A DNA stretch of 64,000 nt from contig JAFWHX010000004.1 in NCBI GenBank assembly GCA_017533915.1, positions 122,179 through 186,178 of the forward strand, read 5' to 3'. Under the pieces are notes generated by a model. It was not told the DNA's origin and did not search any database. It saw nothing but the letters and a program-made list of their open reading frames with translations. Shown here piece after piece: positions 27,742-37,334 of the stretch. The stretch comes from Eubacterium sp. (GTDB lineage Bacteria > Bacillota > Clostridia > Peptostreptococcales > Anaerovoracaceae). Positions within the stretch are counted from its first letter, which is position 1. Each line of letters starts with the position of its first letter. A program made the position numbers and the translations under genes.

Positions 27742-28362
27742 CTAGTAAACGAACGGATTGTGTTTTTTCTCCCAGCCGATCGTAGTGTTGCCCATATGGC
27801 CTGTATATACCTTGGTGTCATCAGGCAGCGTGAAAAGCTTTGTTCTGATGGAATCTATCAGCTGATTATAGTCTCCGCCCGGCATATCTGTCCTTCCGAT
27901 AGATGTCTTGAACAGCGTGTCTCCACTGAATACAACATCACCTATAAGAATGGACATTCCGCCAGGTGTATGTCCCGGTGTAGCCAGGAACTTGAGATCC
28001 ATGTTCCCGATCTTCATAGTCATTCCATCATGGACATATACATCAGCATCCATAGTTATCTCACCGCCGAGCAGGATCTTTGAATTGTTCAGCACTGGAT
28101 CATTAAGAGTAGCCTTTTCCTCGTCAAGTGCTACGACCTGAACGCCAGGAAAGTCCTCCTTGAACTTTGCGATGCCGCCAATGTGATCTCCGTGGCCGTG
28201 TGTGAGTACGATGTACTTGAGGTCCAGCTCTTTCTCTGTGATCTTGTTGGAGATCTGCTTGAGATAGCTGCCCGGATCCACGAGGAATGCTTCCTTAGCT
28301 TCATCAAATACCAAGTAGGTGTTGACCCTCAGCGGGCCTGTCTGATACTCAATAACTTCCAT
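27742..28362 (-). CDS. Metallo-beta-lactamase fold hydrolase, glyoxalase II-like
   Basis: A 206-residue single-domain hydrolase with the dinuclear zinc motif THGHGDHIGG, the later ATPGHTPGG, FSGDTLF and GHMGNTT histidines. It belongs to the small hydroxyacylglutathione-hydrolase-like proteins common in Bacillota; glutathione is unlikely to be the substrate in such an organism, so the true thioester is unknown. It lies between rel and hemZ, nearly touching hemZ. Confidence 0.85.
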   Translation of the reverse strand: MEVIEYQTGPLRVNTYLVFDEAKEAFLVDPGSYLKQISNKITEKELDLKYIVLTHGHGDHIGGIAKFKEDFPGVQVVALDEEKATLNDPVLNNSKILLGGEITMDADVYVHDGMTMKIGNMDLKFLATPGHTPGGMSILIGDVVFSGDTLFKTSIGRTDMPGGDYNQLIDSIRTKLFTLPDDTKVYTGHMGNTTIGWEKKHNPFVY

Positions 28363-28459
28363 GATAATCTTTCCTTCTTTTCTTTAATAAGCTTATTTGT
28401 GATAATTTATTCAATGACGTTAAAACGCCTTTATGACTTTGTTGTTATCGTGCGCCAGG

Positions 28460-30655
28460 TCAAGCGCTCTGACGGAATACCTCGATCACACCGGCAACAT
28501 TCTTGAGAGCTCTCATGACTTTCTGCATCTGGTTCGTACCTGTTATCGAAAGCGTGAGTACTATTCTGATCCCTCCGTCTTTCGTCCGCTTGCCGTTGAG
28601 TCCTTCGATCTCAGTATCAAGCTCGTCACACGTCCTTGAAATGTCGGACAGCAGGCCTTTTCTGTCGCCTGCCTCTATAACGAGCTCCGTCGCATATGAT
28701 TTTGAATGACCCTTATTCTCCCATTCGACCTCGATGAAGCGGGCGCGCTCTTCCTCAGGAAGAGATCTGATATTAGGACAGTCACGCCTGTGCACCGTGA
28801 TACCGCGACCTTTTGTGATAAACCCGACTATCTCATCTCCAGGTACCGGATTACAGCATCTGGCGACCCTTATCATCAGATTCTCAGCGCCGCTTACCAC
28901 GATCCCCGGATTCTCTCTGTTCTGCTTTTGCTCTGCTGTTATCTCAGCAGTCTTCTTGAGAAGCGCTGCCTCTTTCTCGGCCTTTCTGCGCTGCTCCCGC
29001 TTGACTTCATCATCATGATATGCGAAGAGCAGATTCGCGAACCTGCTCAACAGCGTTCCGCCCTGAGCTATCTGCGTATACGCGTCGTCGAGCGAAAGGA
29101 AGTTCATCTCCTTCGTCGCACTGTTCAGGAAAGAAGCCTTCGCACACGTCTGCGGGTCATAGCCTTTTCTTCTAATGTATTTATCAAGAGCATCCTTGCC
29201 CTTAGCGATCTCATCGCCCTTATTCTGTTTTTTGAGCCACTGCCGTATCTTGTTCCTGGCAGATGAGCTTCTTGCTATCTTCAGCCAGTCAACAGATGGC
29301 CCCGATGAATTGGACGAAGTTACTATCTCGACTATATCGCCGTTATTCAGCTGGTGGTCGATCGTGACCATCTTGCCGTTTACCTTGGCTCCGACACATC
29401 TGCAGCCTACGTCTGTATGGATCTTGAAAGCAAAGTCGAGAGGTGTAGAGCCAGCCGGGAGATCTATGACCTTCCCCCTAGGCGTGAACACGAATACCTG
29501 AGATGAGAACAGATCCATCTTCAGGCTCTCCATGAACTCTATCGCGTCGTTATCCTGCTGACTCTCAAGAGACTGCCTTACCCACGCGAGCTTCATGTCC
29601 TCGCTGCTCTGTTTTCCTGTAGTATCTCCCTCTTTGTATTTCCAGTGAGCTGCGATACCATATTCTGCAATACGGTGCATCTCGAAGGTCCTTATCTGTA
29701 TCTCGAACGGCTCACCGTTATCACCTATCACAGTAGTATGAAGACTCTGGTACATGTTAGGCTTCGGCATCGCGATATAATCCTTGAACTTGCCAGGAAT
29801 AGGCGTCCACATAGTATGGACCTGTCCGAGTACGGCATAACAGTCCCTGACATCCTCGACCAGCACTCTGATGGCAGTAAGATCAAAGATCTCGTCGAGC
29901 TGCTTATGCTGGATCACCATCTTCTTGTAGATGCTGTAAAGATGCTTGGATCTTCCCTGGATCTCATACTTCATATGTATGGCATCCAGTGCTTTGCTGA
30001 TCTCCGATGAGACCTGCTCTATAAGGCCTTCTCTCTGCTTTTTCTTTATTGCAACCTCATGCTCAAGAGTCTCATATTCTTCCGGATGAAGATACTTGAA
30101 CGATATATTCTCAAGTTCGAATTTGATCTGGTAGATACCGAGCCTGCTCGCAAGAGGCGCATATATATCGAGCGTCTCCTGCGATTTCTCGATTATCTTT
30201 GCAGGACTCATATATTCGATAGTCCTCATGTTATGAAGACGGTCAGCAAGCTTTATGATCAGTACCCTGATGTCCTTGGACATCGCCAGGAACATCTTCC
30301 TGAGGTTCTCTGCCTGTGCCTCTTCCTTGTTATCGAACTTAATGGACCCCAGCTTTGTGACTCCGTCTACTAGAAGAGCAATATCGCTTCCGAAGTCTTT
30401 AGTCAGATCCTCCAGAGTGTAATCAGTGTCTTCTACTGCATCATGAAGCAGACCTGCTACGATCGTTTCATCATCCATGCCGTATTTTGCAAGTATCTCT
30501 GCAACGGCTACAGGGTGGATAAGATACGGTTCTCCACTCTTTCTGAGCTGTCCGTTATGGAGCTCTTTAGCCTTGTCATAGGCTCGGGAGATAAGGTCCA
30601 GGTCATGCTGTCTGTATTCTGATATGCACTTCAGGAAACTCTGCTTGGACTTCAT
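28460..30655 (-). CDS. rel: Bifunctional (p)ppGpp synthetase/hydrolase Rel
   Basis: The stringent-response enzyme, 731 residues. In order: an HD hydrolase domain with intact LLHDAVEDTDY, the synthetase domain with YSIYKKM, RVLVEDVRDCYAVLG and GKFKDYIAMPKPNMYQSLHTT, a TGS domain (VFVFTPRGKVIDLPAGSTPLDFAF), the zinc-finger region with RVARCCNPVPGDEI, and a C-terminal ACT domain. Both active sites look intact, as expected for a single Rel in Bacillota. The ATG is six bases after the secDF stop, so it is probably co-transcribed with secDF. Confidence 0.97.
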   Translation of the reverse strand: MKSKQSFLKCISEYRQHDLDLISRAYDKAKELHNGQLRKSGEPYLIHPVAVAEILAKYGMDDETIVAGLLHDAVEDTDYTLEDLTKDFGSDIALLVDGVTKLGSIKFDNKEEAQAENLRKMFLAMSKDIRVLIIKLADRLHNMRTIEYMSPAKIIEKSQETLDIYAPLASRLGIYQIKFELENISFKYLHPEEYETLEHEVAIKKKQREGLIEQVSSEISKALDAIHMKYEIQGRSKHLYSIYKKMVIQHKQLDEIFDLTAIRVLVEDVRDCYAVLGQVHTMWTPIPGKFKDYIAMPKPNMYQSLHTTVIGDNGEPFEIQIRTFEMHRIAEYGIAAHWKYKEGDTTGKQSSEDMKLAWVRQSLESQQDNDAIEFMESLKMDLFSSQVFVFTPRGKVIDLPAGSTPLDFAFKIHTDVGCRCVGAKVNGKMVTIDHQLNNGDIVEIVTSSNSSGPSVDWLKIARSSSARNKIRQWLKKQNKGDEIAKGKDALDKYIRRKGYDPQTCAKASFLNSATKEMNFLSLDDAYTQIAQGGTLLSRFANLLFAYHDDEVKREQRRKAEKEAALLKKTAEITAEQKQNRENPGIVVSGAENLMIRVARCCNPVPGDEIVGFITKGRGITVHRRDCPNIRSLPEEERARFIEVEWENKGHSKSYATELVIEAGDRKGLLSDISRTCDELDTEIEGLNGKRTKDGGIRIVLTLSITGTNQMQKVMRALKNVAGVIEVFRQSA

Positions 30656-30661
30656 ATGCGG

Positions 30662-33058
30662 CTACTTGTTCTTCTTTGATGACTTTTTCTTCTTACCTTT
30701 TTTCTTTGTGGCTTTTGCCTTTGATTCTGTTTCAGCGGCGGCAGTGCTGACTGCTTCTTTCTGTTCAGACTCAGGGACATCGATCACTTCATTTTCAGGC
30801 TGCTTCTTTGATTCTTTCTTTGCTTTCTTGTCCTCTATCCTTTTCTTTGCCCTTTCCTGAGCTTCATATCTTGACATTTCCTCACGTCTGTTGAACTCAT
30901 AGTAGAGCGGGCTGCAGATGAAGATCGATGAATAAGTACCGCAGATAACACCGATCATAAGAGGAATAACAAATCCTGCAAGTGATGATGATACCAGGAA
31001 CAGCAGCGGTATGATCGCAACGAATGTCGTGATCGACGTCATGATCGATCTGTCCAATGTCTGATTTATACTTGCGTTCAGGATCTCCACAAGAGGTTTT
31101 CCTCTCATGAGTTTCCTGTTTTCTCTTATCCTGTCGAATATTACGATAGTATCGTTTATCGAGTAACCCACTATCGTAAGCAGTACAGCGATGAACGGGT
31201 TATTCACAGTGAAATGGAAGATCGCGTACATTGACAGGAGCACGAGTACGTCATGTGCTATTCCCGCGACAGCAGCGACTCCATATTTCCAGGATCTGAA
31301 TCTAATTATGATATATGCGAGCATGAACAGCGCTGCGATAAGGATGCTCTTGATCGCGTTGGTCCTTATCTCGCTTCCTATAGTTGCTCCGAATTCTTCT
31401 GATGCTTTTACGGCGTCATCGCCAAGCTTGAATTCTTCAATGATCTTGTCTGTTACTTCATCACGCTCTGATGCGTTAAGAGCTTTTGTTGTTTTGATGA
31501 CCGCAGTGTTTCCGTCTTCTCCGGAGAATACGATCGACTCGTTCAGTCCAAAGTCCTTGATGCTCTTGCTGATCTCAGCAGCGCTTACCTTCTTGCCCAT
31601 ATCTACTTCGAGCATCGTGCCGCCGGTGAAGTCGATACCGTAATTGAAGCCTCTGATCGCAAAGAACAGGATGCCTGCTGCAAATACACATGCGCTTATG
31701 ATGTAGAAGATCTTTCTCTTGTCGATGATATCAAAATACTTATGCAGGAATTTCTTTGGAGTACCATCCTCTTTGCATCCGAACAGTGTGTTCTTTGCAA
31801 AGCTTGAGTCTGCAAGGTCATCGACGAAGCACTGTGTTACGAATACTGCAGTGAAAATACTCACGATGATACTGATCATCAGTGTGATCGCGAATCCTTT
31901 AACGGCAGTAGATCCAAGCTGATACAATACGATCGTTGCGATAAGCGTCGTTATCTGTGAGTCCATTACGGTCACGAGCGCGTGCCTGAAACCTTCATCG
32001 ACCGCAACTCTGATGGATCTTCCCATACCGATCTCTTCCTTGATCCTGGAGAAGATGATTACGTTTGCGTCTACAGCCATGCCGACTCCGAGAATAAGTC
32101 CTGCGATACCAGGAAGAGTAAGAACTGCGTTAAGTCCTACCATTGCCCAGAGTACGATCATGACGTAGAGCACGAGTGCGATGTCAGCAAACAGTCCGAG
32201 CAGATTGTAGACAAGGATCATGATGAGGAATACCAGTGCGAGACCGATAGCTCCAGCAACGATACTCTTGTCGAGCGCGTTTTCCCCAATCGATGCAGAC
32301 TGTACTGAAGATTCTACTTCTACGAGTGAAACAGGAAGCGCACCGCCTCTGATCAGAGCAGCTTCTTCAGTCGCGTTTTCTCTCGACATACCGCCGCCTC
32401 TGTTGGTTATCTCACAGGACTCGCTGTCGATCGTCTCGTCACATGTAGGCGCTGTCAGGATGTTTTCATCAAGCCAGATAACTACTGCTGTTGAATCAAC
32501 TGTGTTTCCTTCTTCGTCCTGAACAGTCGGAGTAATGCTTCCAGATGAAGCCTTGGCTGTTGCTTCAGCAAATTTCTTCTGGCCTTCCTTGGTGAATGTG
32601 AGGACGATCTTATATCCGCCGTTCTCAGAATCCACGTCAGCCGTAGCATCTTTCACGTCTTCACCGCTCAGATACTGAGTGTTGTCTGATGTGGTGAAAC
32701 GGAGCTGAGCTGTCTCGCCGATCCTGTTGATGGCTGACTCTGCGTCGCTGACGCCCGGCATCTCTACACGGATACGCTTTTCACCCTCAACGCTTACTGT
32801 AGCGTTTGCTACGCCCATAGCGTCCACACGCCTTTCAAGGACGTTTCTTGTCTGCTCCATCGTTGTTTTGAGCTCGGTCCCTGTCATGTCAGTTTCGGCT
32901 TCCATGACGACATATACACCGCCGTTGATGTCGAGGCCATACTTCAGAGAATCCTTAAGATTCTTCACTGGTCCGATACCGAACGCCGAGACATAAAGCC
33001 CGAACGCGATCACAATAATGAATAGTAAACTTAGAATTTTTCTGATTGTGCTGTTCAT
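30662..33058 (-). CDS. secDF: Protein translocase subunit SecDF (fused)
   Basis: SecD and SecF use the proton gradient to help SecYEG-driven export. Here they are one 798-residue protein. The SecD half (to about residue 420) has the first membrane helix, the conserved KYGLDINGGV, a large extracytoplasmic domain and GLALVFLIMILVYNLLG; the SecF half has FNYGIDFTGGTMLEV and YSINDTIVIFDRIREN. The last roughly 70 residues form a Lys/Glu-rich cytoplasmic tail ending in a run of lysines. A promoter lies about 60 bp upstream, and rel follows. Confidence 0.96.
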   Translation of the reverse strand: MNSTIRKILSLLFIIVIAFGLYVSAFGIGPVKNLKDSLKYGLDINGGVYVVMEAETDMTGTELKTTMEQTRNVLERRVDAMGVANATVSVEGEKRIRVEMPGVSDAESAINRIGETAQLRFTTSDNTQYLSGEDVKDATADVDSENGGYKIVLTFTKEGQKKFAEATAKASSGSITPTVQDEEGNTVDSTAVVIWLDENILTAPTCDETIDSESCEITNRGGGMSRENATEEAALIRGGALPVSLVEVESSVQSASIGENALDKSIVAGAIGLALVFLIMILVYNLLGLFADIALVLYVMIVLWAMVGLNAVLTLPGIAGLILGVGMAVDANVIIFSRIKEEIGMGRSIRVAVDEGFRHALVTVMDSQITTLIATIVLYQLGSTAVKGFAITLMISIIVSIFTAVFVTQCFVDDLADSSFAKNTLFGCKEDGTPKKFLHKYFDIIDKRKIFYIISACVFAAGILFFAIRGFNYGIDFTGGTMLEVDMGKKVSAAEISKSIKDFGLNESIVFSGEDGNTAVIKTTKALNASERDEVTDKIIEEFKLGDDAVKASEEFGATIGSEIRTNAIKSILIAALFMLAYIIIRFRSWKYGVAAVAGIAHDVLVLLSMYAIFHFTVNNPFIAVLLTIVGYSINDTIVIFDRIRENRKLMRGKPLVEILNASINQTLDRSIMTSITTFVAIIPLLFLVSSSLAGFVIPLMIGVICGTYSSIFICSPLYYEFNRREEMSRYEAQERAKKRIEDKKAKKESKKQPENEVIDVPESEQKEAVSTAAAETESKAKATKKKGKKKKSSKKNK

Positions 33059-33118
33059 ACCAATACCTTTCGCATTAACTAAAAAATTACATAAAAAGCC
33101 AATATAATAGATATCATT

Positions 33119-33147
33119 ATTTTACTACATATTAATGTCTTCATCAA
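33119..33147 (-). promoter_or_regulatory. Promoter of secDF-rel
   Basis: On the minus strand TTGATG, a 17-bp spacer and TAAAAT lie downstream of the yajC terminator and about 60 bp before the secDF start. Its position shows that secDF has its own promoter as well as possible read-through from yajC. Confidence 0.65.
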
Positions 33148-33192
33148 GGAAAAAGTGCCCGATAACGTTGAAAATCTGTAAAAAAACACAAA

Positions 33193-33223
33193 CAAAAAAC
33201 CCCGGACGGTATTTCCGGCCGGA
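33193..33223 (-). terminator. Intrinsic terminator after yajC
   Basis: The arms 33202-33209 and 33215-33222 form an 8-bp GC-rich stem with one mismatch and a 5-nt loop. On the minus strand it is followed by six T. It closes the tRNA-yajC unit about 75 bp after the yajC stop. Confidence 0.8.
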
Positions 33224-33297
33224 GCTCTCTGTGTATTCAATCAATCTTCTGATAAATAATGATTTTCAACTATCTTATAGCAACGATGTTACTGGGC

Positions 33298-33699
33298 TTA
33301 TTCAGCTGCATCTTCCTTGTCTTCCTTGTCCTTTTTCAGACGCTTAGGAGTCTTTTTCTTCTCCTCTTTTTCTTCAGTCTTTTCGGAATCAGCCGGCTTG
33401 CTGATCTTCTTTGCCCCTGATTTTCTTTCAAGAGCGGAAATAGCCCATTTCTTGACAAGGATCTTGGTCTTATCAGATCCAACCTGTATTACAAGCTCCT
33501 CTTCGCCGATCTTTACGACCTTGCCTACGATGCCTCCGATCGTAACGATCTCATCCCCGACGCCAAGGCTCGCTCTCATCTCGCTTATCTCTTTCTCCTT
33601 CTTGCGCTGCGGCCTGATAAGAAGAAAATACATCAGCCCCATAAATACGACGAGCATCAGAAGCGACGGCGCCATCTGCATAAGTTCTGCTGTGTTCAT
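33298..33699 (-). CDS. yajC: Preprotein translocase accessory subunit YajC
   Basis: A 133-residue single-pass membrane protein. The N-terminal helix is followed by the family hallmark YFLLIRPQRKKEKE and a small beta domain with VGDEIVTIGGIVGKVVKI. The C-terminal third is very rich in Lys and Glu, similar to the tail of SecDF next door. GGAGG lies nine bases before the ATG. It is 38 bp downstream of a leucine tRNA and followed by its own terminator. Confidence 0.95.
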   Translation of the reverse strand: MNTAELMQMAPSLLMLVVFMGLMYFLLIRPQRKKEKEISEMRASLGVGDEIVTIGGIVGKVVKIGEEELVIQVGSDKTKILVKKWAISALERKSGAKKISKPADSEKTEEKEEKKKTPKRLKKDKEDKEDAAE

Positions 33700-33736
33700 G
33701 ATATATGACCTCCAAAGTTATTTACTAAAAAAATCA

Positions 33737-33823
33737 TGGTGCCGGCGGTGGGGTTCGAACCCACACGGTGTCGCCACCACAGGATTTTGAATCCTGCACG
33801 TCTGCCAATTCCATCACGCCGGC
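33737..33823 (-). tRNA. tRNA-Leu (anticodon CAA)
   Basis: An 87-nt class II tRNA with a long variable arm. The acceptor arms GCCGGCG (33817-33823) and CGCCGGC (33741-33747) pair, the discriminator is A, and CCA is encoded. The anticodon loop reads TTCAAAA, giving CAA (33787-33789), and the T arm contains GGTTCGAACC. It reads UUG codons. Confidence 0.97.
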
Positions 33824-33835
33824 AAAAAAAATTAA

Positions 33836-33917
33836 TGGTGCGGCTGACTGGACTCGAACCAGCACGGTTGCCCACATGCCCCTCAAGCATGCGCGTCTGC
33901 CATTCCGCCACAGCCGC
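33836..33917 (-). tRNA. tRNA-Leu (anticodon GAG)
   Basis: An 82-nt class II tRNA. The acceptor arms are GCGGCTG (33911-33917) and CAGCCGC (33840-33846), with A as discriminator and an encoded CCA. The anticodon loop TTGAGGG gives GAG (33882-33884), and the T arm has GGTTCGAGTCC. It reads CUC/CUU codons. It is 12 bp upstream of the CAA tRNA and shares its promoter. Confidence 0.97.
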
Positions 33918-33942
33918 ACATCATTAATCAACGTGCTTTATT

Positions 33943-33971
33943 AATATATAACAAGTCAGGCGATTTGTCAA
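33943..33971 (-). promoter_or_regulatory. Promoter of the tRNA-Leu pair and yajC
   Basis: A consensus -35 TTGACA, a 17-bp spacer and TATATT on the minus strand, about 25 bp before the first tRNA. It is one of the strongest promoters in the window, and with no terminator before yajC it may also drive that gene. Confidence 0.8.
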
Positions 33972-34004
33972 ACCCGTTTTTCAAAAACTGCCGAACTATT
34001 TTGA

Positions 34005-34628
34005 TCAGTCAAGTCTGATACATTCAGCATGCCGTGCAGTCAGTAGCGAATCTATCTTACCAAAGAGCTCTTCTTTATCACCATCATTTACGATGATGAC
34101 ATCCGCCTTTTCCGATTTCTCATCTTCCGGCATCTGTGAAGCTATCCTTCTCTTCAGTTCCTCTACCGAAGCACTGTCGCGGAGAGAAGCACGCTCGAGC
34201 CGCGTCTTGATATCACATGTAACGAGCCATACTTCATCTGTCAGCCTGTCCGCACCTGTCTCAAAGAGAGTCGGGGCGTCGAGGAAAACAATATCTTCAT
34301 TTGCGGCATGCAGGCGGCCTTCTCTATAGTCTTCGATGATATCCTGCACGTTCTTTATCACCCTGCTTGTTATTATGTTCTCCAGCATCTCTTTCCTGCC
34401 TGCATCCGAGAACACTATCACAGCCATGCGCTTTCGATCCAGCGAACCGTCAGGCGCTATGACATCCTCACCGAAAAAGTCCCTGATCTCCGCAAGCACC
34501 ACGGGATCCGACGAGAGCTCCCGCGCGATGCCGTCCGCATCAATAACAACATACCCGAGTTCCCTGAGATATCTCGATACAGTAGACTTCCCACTACCAA
34601 TGCCGCCTGTAATGCCAATGATTTTCAT
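34005..34628 (-). CDS. coaE: Dephospho-CoA kinase
   Basis: CoaE phosphorylates the ribose 3'-OH of dephospho-CoA, the last step of coenzyme A synthesis. The 207-residue protein has the P-loop GGIGSGKST (residues 8-16), the substrate motif VIDADGIARE and the lid region with LERASLRDSASVEELKRRIASQM. It is 23 bp downstream of polA, an arrangement found in many Bacillota. Confidence 0.96.
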   Translation of the reverse strand: MKIIGITGGIGSGKSTVSRYLRELGYVVIDADGIARELSSDPVVLAEIRDFFGEDVIAPDGSLDRKRMAVIVFSDAGRKEMLENIITSRVIKNVQDIIEDYREGRLHAANEDIVFLDAPTLFETGADRLTDEVWLVTCDIKTRLERASLRDSASVEELKRRIASQMPEDEKSEKADVIIVNDGDKEELFGKIDSLLTARHAECIRLD

Positions 34629-34651
34629 TGTTATATCTTACCTCATTTAGA

Positions 34652-37312
34652 TCACTTAAGATCATACCATGAATAAGCACTGTTCATATCCACCGTGAGC
34701 TTTACCGAAAGCTCCATCGCATGCTCCATGTTACGCTTCAGCAGTTCCTCCACGACAGCTTTCTCATCCTCGGCAGTCTCTATGATGAGCTCATCATGTA
34801 TCTGCAGCACAAGAGCAGACTTGAGCTTCCTGTCTTTGAGTTCCCGGAAGACATCTCGCATGGCGATCTTGATGATGTCAGCGGCAGATCCCTGGATCGG
34901 GCTGTTCATGGCAAGCCTTTCGCCCAGCTGCCTCACCATATAGTTAGATGATGTGATCTCCGGGATATATCTCCTTCTGCCAAGCAAAGTCTCGCTGTAT
35001 GTGTTCGCCTTAGCCGATCTCACACTATCGTCCAGATAGCTTTTCACTTTAGGATGTTTATCAAAATACTCCTGAATGTACCGCTCCGCCTCACTTCTTG
35101 ACACATGTATGTCCTGTGAAAGTCCGAAACCGCTCATTCCGTATATGATCCCGAAGTTTACTGCCTTTGCGCGGCTCCTGTCCTCTTTAGTGACCTGATC
35201 GTACGGGATGTTGAATACTCTGGACGCGGTCTTTCTGTGAATGTCTTCTTCATTGTTGAAGGCGCTGATAAGATTCTCGTCACCTGAGAGATGGGCCATC
35301 AGCCTCAGCTCTATCTGAGAATAGTCAGCTCCAACGAACACATTGCCCTCACCTGCAACAAATGCTTTTCTGAGCAGCCTGCCCTGCTCCTGCCGGACAG
35401 GGATGTTCTGAAGATTCGGCTCAGTGCATGACAGTCGTCCCGTCGCGGCGACCGTCTGCTGGTAATGGCAGTGTATCTTACCGTCATTGCCGATAAGAGG
35501 CTTCAGCCCTTCCACATAAGTGCTGTAAAGCTTTGTTATCGTCCTGTACTGCAGTATCAGGGCTATTATCGGATGTTTGTCCTGTATCTTTTCAAGGATA
35601 TCGGCACTGGTGCTGTATCCGGTCTTTGTCTTCTTTCCGGCAGGAAGACCAAGCTTCTCGAAGAGTATATCGCCAAGCTGTCTGGTCGAGTTTATATTGA
35701 ATTCCTCACCGGCAAGCTCATATATCGCATGCTCGAGCCTCTCAGCTTCCTGTGAAAGATCCTGCCCTATCTCAGTGAGCATGCTCTTATCCACATACAC
35801 ACCTCTTGCTTCCATCGAGGCAAGCACTTCGATCAGCGGCAGCTCCAGATCTCTGTAGATATCTTCCATCCCGAAGCTCTTTATTTTCGGTTTCTGGATC
35901 TCCGAGAGCGCCCTGGATGCCCAGAGTATGTCAGCTCCTCTTTCCATGTACTCCTTATCACAGCCGCCGAGCATATCGGTCTGAGATACTTTTTTACTGA
36001 ACTCCCTGTCGGACTCCATCTCATGGCGGAGCTCTTCAAGAGACAGTATTTTGATGTCATAGCTGCTCTTGGACGGATCAAGCATATACGCCGCCAGCTC
36101 GCTGTCATATCCTGCACGGAAATCCGGCAGTCCTTTTTTAAGAAGCATATAGGCGTCCGAAGAGAGAGAATGACCGCATATCATGAGCTTCCTGTCTGAA
36201 AGGAAGCCGACAACCGCCTTGTCTGTCTCTTCTCCATCAGACTTGAGATACATGCATGTATCGCCGATGAGAATCGAGTAGCCATCTATTACAGGTTCAT
36301 TCAGATGATCGTTATTGCCGAATACCTTGAGCCAGATCTCACTGCCATCCTGTATATCAAGACTGCCAAGCTTTTCTGCCGTGATCTGCATGGTACTTAT
36401 TGCAGATCTGCCGTCATCAGCGGCAGTTCCCCCGGATCCCGAAGCCCCAGTATCCAGCTTTTTAAGGAAGCTGTTGAGCTCGAGCCTGGAATAGAGGTCT
36501 ACAAGTCTGTCGACATCCGGCTGTCTGACTCTCATATCTTCATATTCGTATTCGATCGGCACATTGGTTATGATCGTGGCGAGCCTTCTACTCATAGCTG
36601 CAAGGCTGGCGTTCTCTTCCACTTTCTGCCTGAGCTTCTCAGGCTTTATCTCTTCAGATCTGGCAAGAAGCTCTGCTACACTTCCGAATTCCTTTAGCAG
36701 CTTGATCCCGGTCTTCTCTCCTACACCTGGTATACCAGGTATATTATCCGACTGGTCTCCCATCAGTCCTTTCAGGTCTATGAACTGCTCAGGAGTAAGC
36801 TCATACCGCTCCAGCATTGTTTCGCGGTCGTAAAGATCGAACTCTGTTATCCCCTTACGGGTGATCATGATCCTGGTCCTATCAGATGCGAGCTGAAGTG
36901 CGTCTTTATCCCCTGTGACGACAAGAGGCGACAGCCCTTTTTCTTCACTGTCTTTAGCCAGCGTGCCTATGATATCATCAGCCTCGAATCCGTCGATCTC
37001 CAGCTGCTTTATATTCATCGCGGACAGGATATCCTTTATCAGCGGGAACTCCATCGCAAGCTCAGGAGGCATCTTGCGGCGCCCTGCCTTATATTCTTTA
37101 TATTCCTCATGTCTGAACGTAGGTGACTTCCTGTCCCAGGCTACAGCAATATATTCAGGCTGTTCATCCTGCTCAAGCTTGTTCAGCATATTCAGAAAGC
37201 CGAATATTCCCTGTGTATATATACCTTCACGAGTTATCATCGGACGCTGCATTGCGTAATACGCTCTGTTCATCAGACTGTTGCCGTCGATAATAATGAA
37301 TTTGCCGTTCAT
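34652..37312 (-). CDS. polA: DNA polymerase I (3'-5' exonuclease site degenerate)
   Basis: An 886-residue repair polymerase. The N-terminal 5' nuclease is intact (IIIDGNSLMNRAYYA, DGFEADDIIGTLA, GLMGDQSDNIPGIPGVGEKTG). The central domain keeps the fold but lacks the DxE and other acidic metal ligands of a proofreading exonuclease (WLKVFGNND stands where FDTET is expected). The polymerase has motif A DYSQIELRLMAHLS, motif B RSRAKAVNFGIIYGMSGFGL and motif C QIHDELIIE. I chose the ATG at 37312, seven bases after AAGGA; the ATG at 37318 is too close to it. Confidence 0.97.
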   Translation of the reverse strand: MNGKFIIIDGNSLMNRAYYAMQRPMITREGIYTQGIFGFLNMLNKLEQDEQPEYIAVAWDRKSPTFRHEEYKEYKAGRRKMPPELAMEFPLIKDILSAMNIKQLEIDGFEADDIIGTLAKDSEEKGLSPLVVTGDKDALQLASDRTRIMITRKGITEFDLYDRETMLERYELTPEQFIDLKGLMGDQSDNIPGIPGVGEKTGIKLLKEFGSVAELLARSEEIKPEKLRQKVEENASLAAMSRRLATIITNVPIEYEYEDMRVRQPDVDRLVDLYSRLELNSFLKKLDTGASGSGGTAADDGRSAISTMQITAEKLGSLDIQDGSEIWLKVFGNNDHLNEPVIDGYSILIGDTCMYLKSDGEETDKAVVGFLSDRKLMICGHSLSSDAYMLLKKGLPDFRAGYDSELAAYMLDPSKSSYDIKILSLEELRHEMESDREFSKKVSQTDMLGGCDKEYMERGADILWASRALSEIQKPKIKSFGMEDIYRDLELPLIEVLASMEARGVYVDKSMLTEIGQDLSQEAERLEHAIYELAGEEFNINSTRQLGDILFEKLGLPAGKKTKTGYSTSADILEKIQDKHPIIALILQYRTITKLYSTYVEGLKPLIGNDGKIHCHYQQTVAATGRLSCTEPNLQNIPVRQEQGRLLRKAFVAGEGNVFVGADYSQIELRLMAHLSGDENLISAFNNEEDIHRKTASRVFNIPYDQVTKEDRSRAKAVNFGIIYGMSGFGLSQDIHVSRSEAERYIQEYFDKHPKVKSYLDDSVRSAKANTYSETLLGRRRYIPEITSSNYMVRQLGERLAMNSPIQGSAADIIKIAMRDVFRELKDRKLKSALVLQIHDELIIETAEDEKAVVEELLKRNMEHAMELSVKLTVDMNSAYSWYDLK

Positions 37313-37334
37313 GATCATTTCCTTTTTCGCCTAT

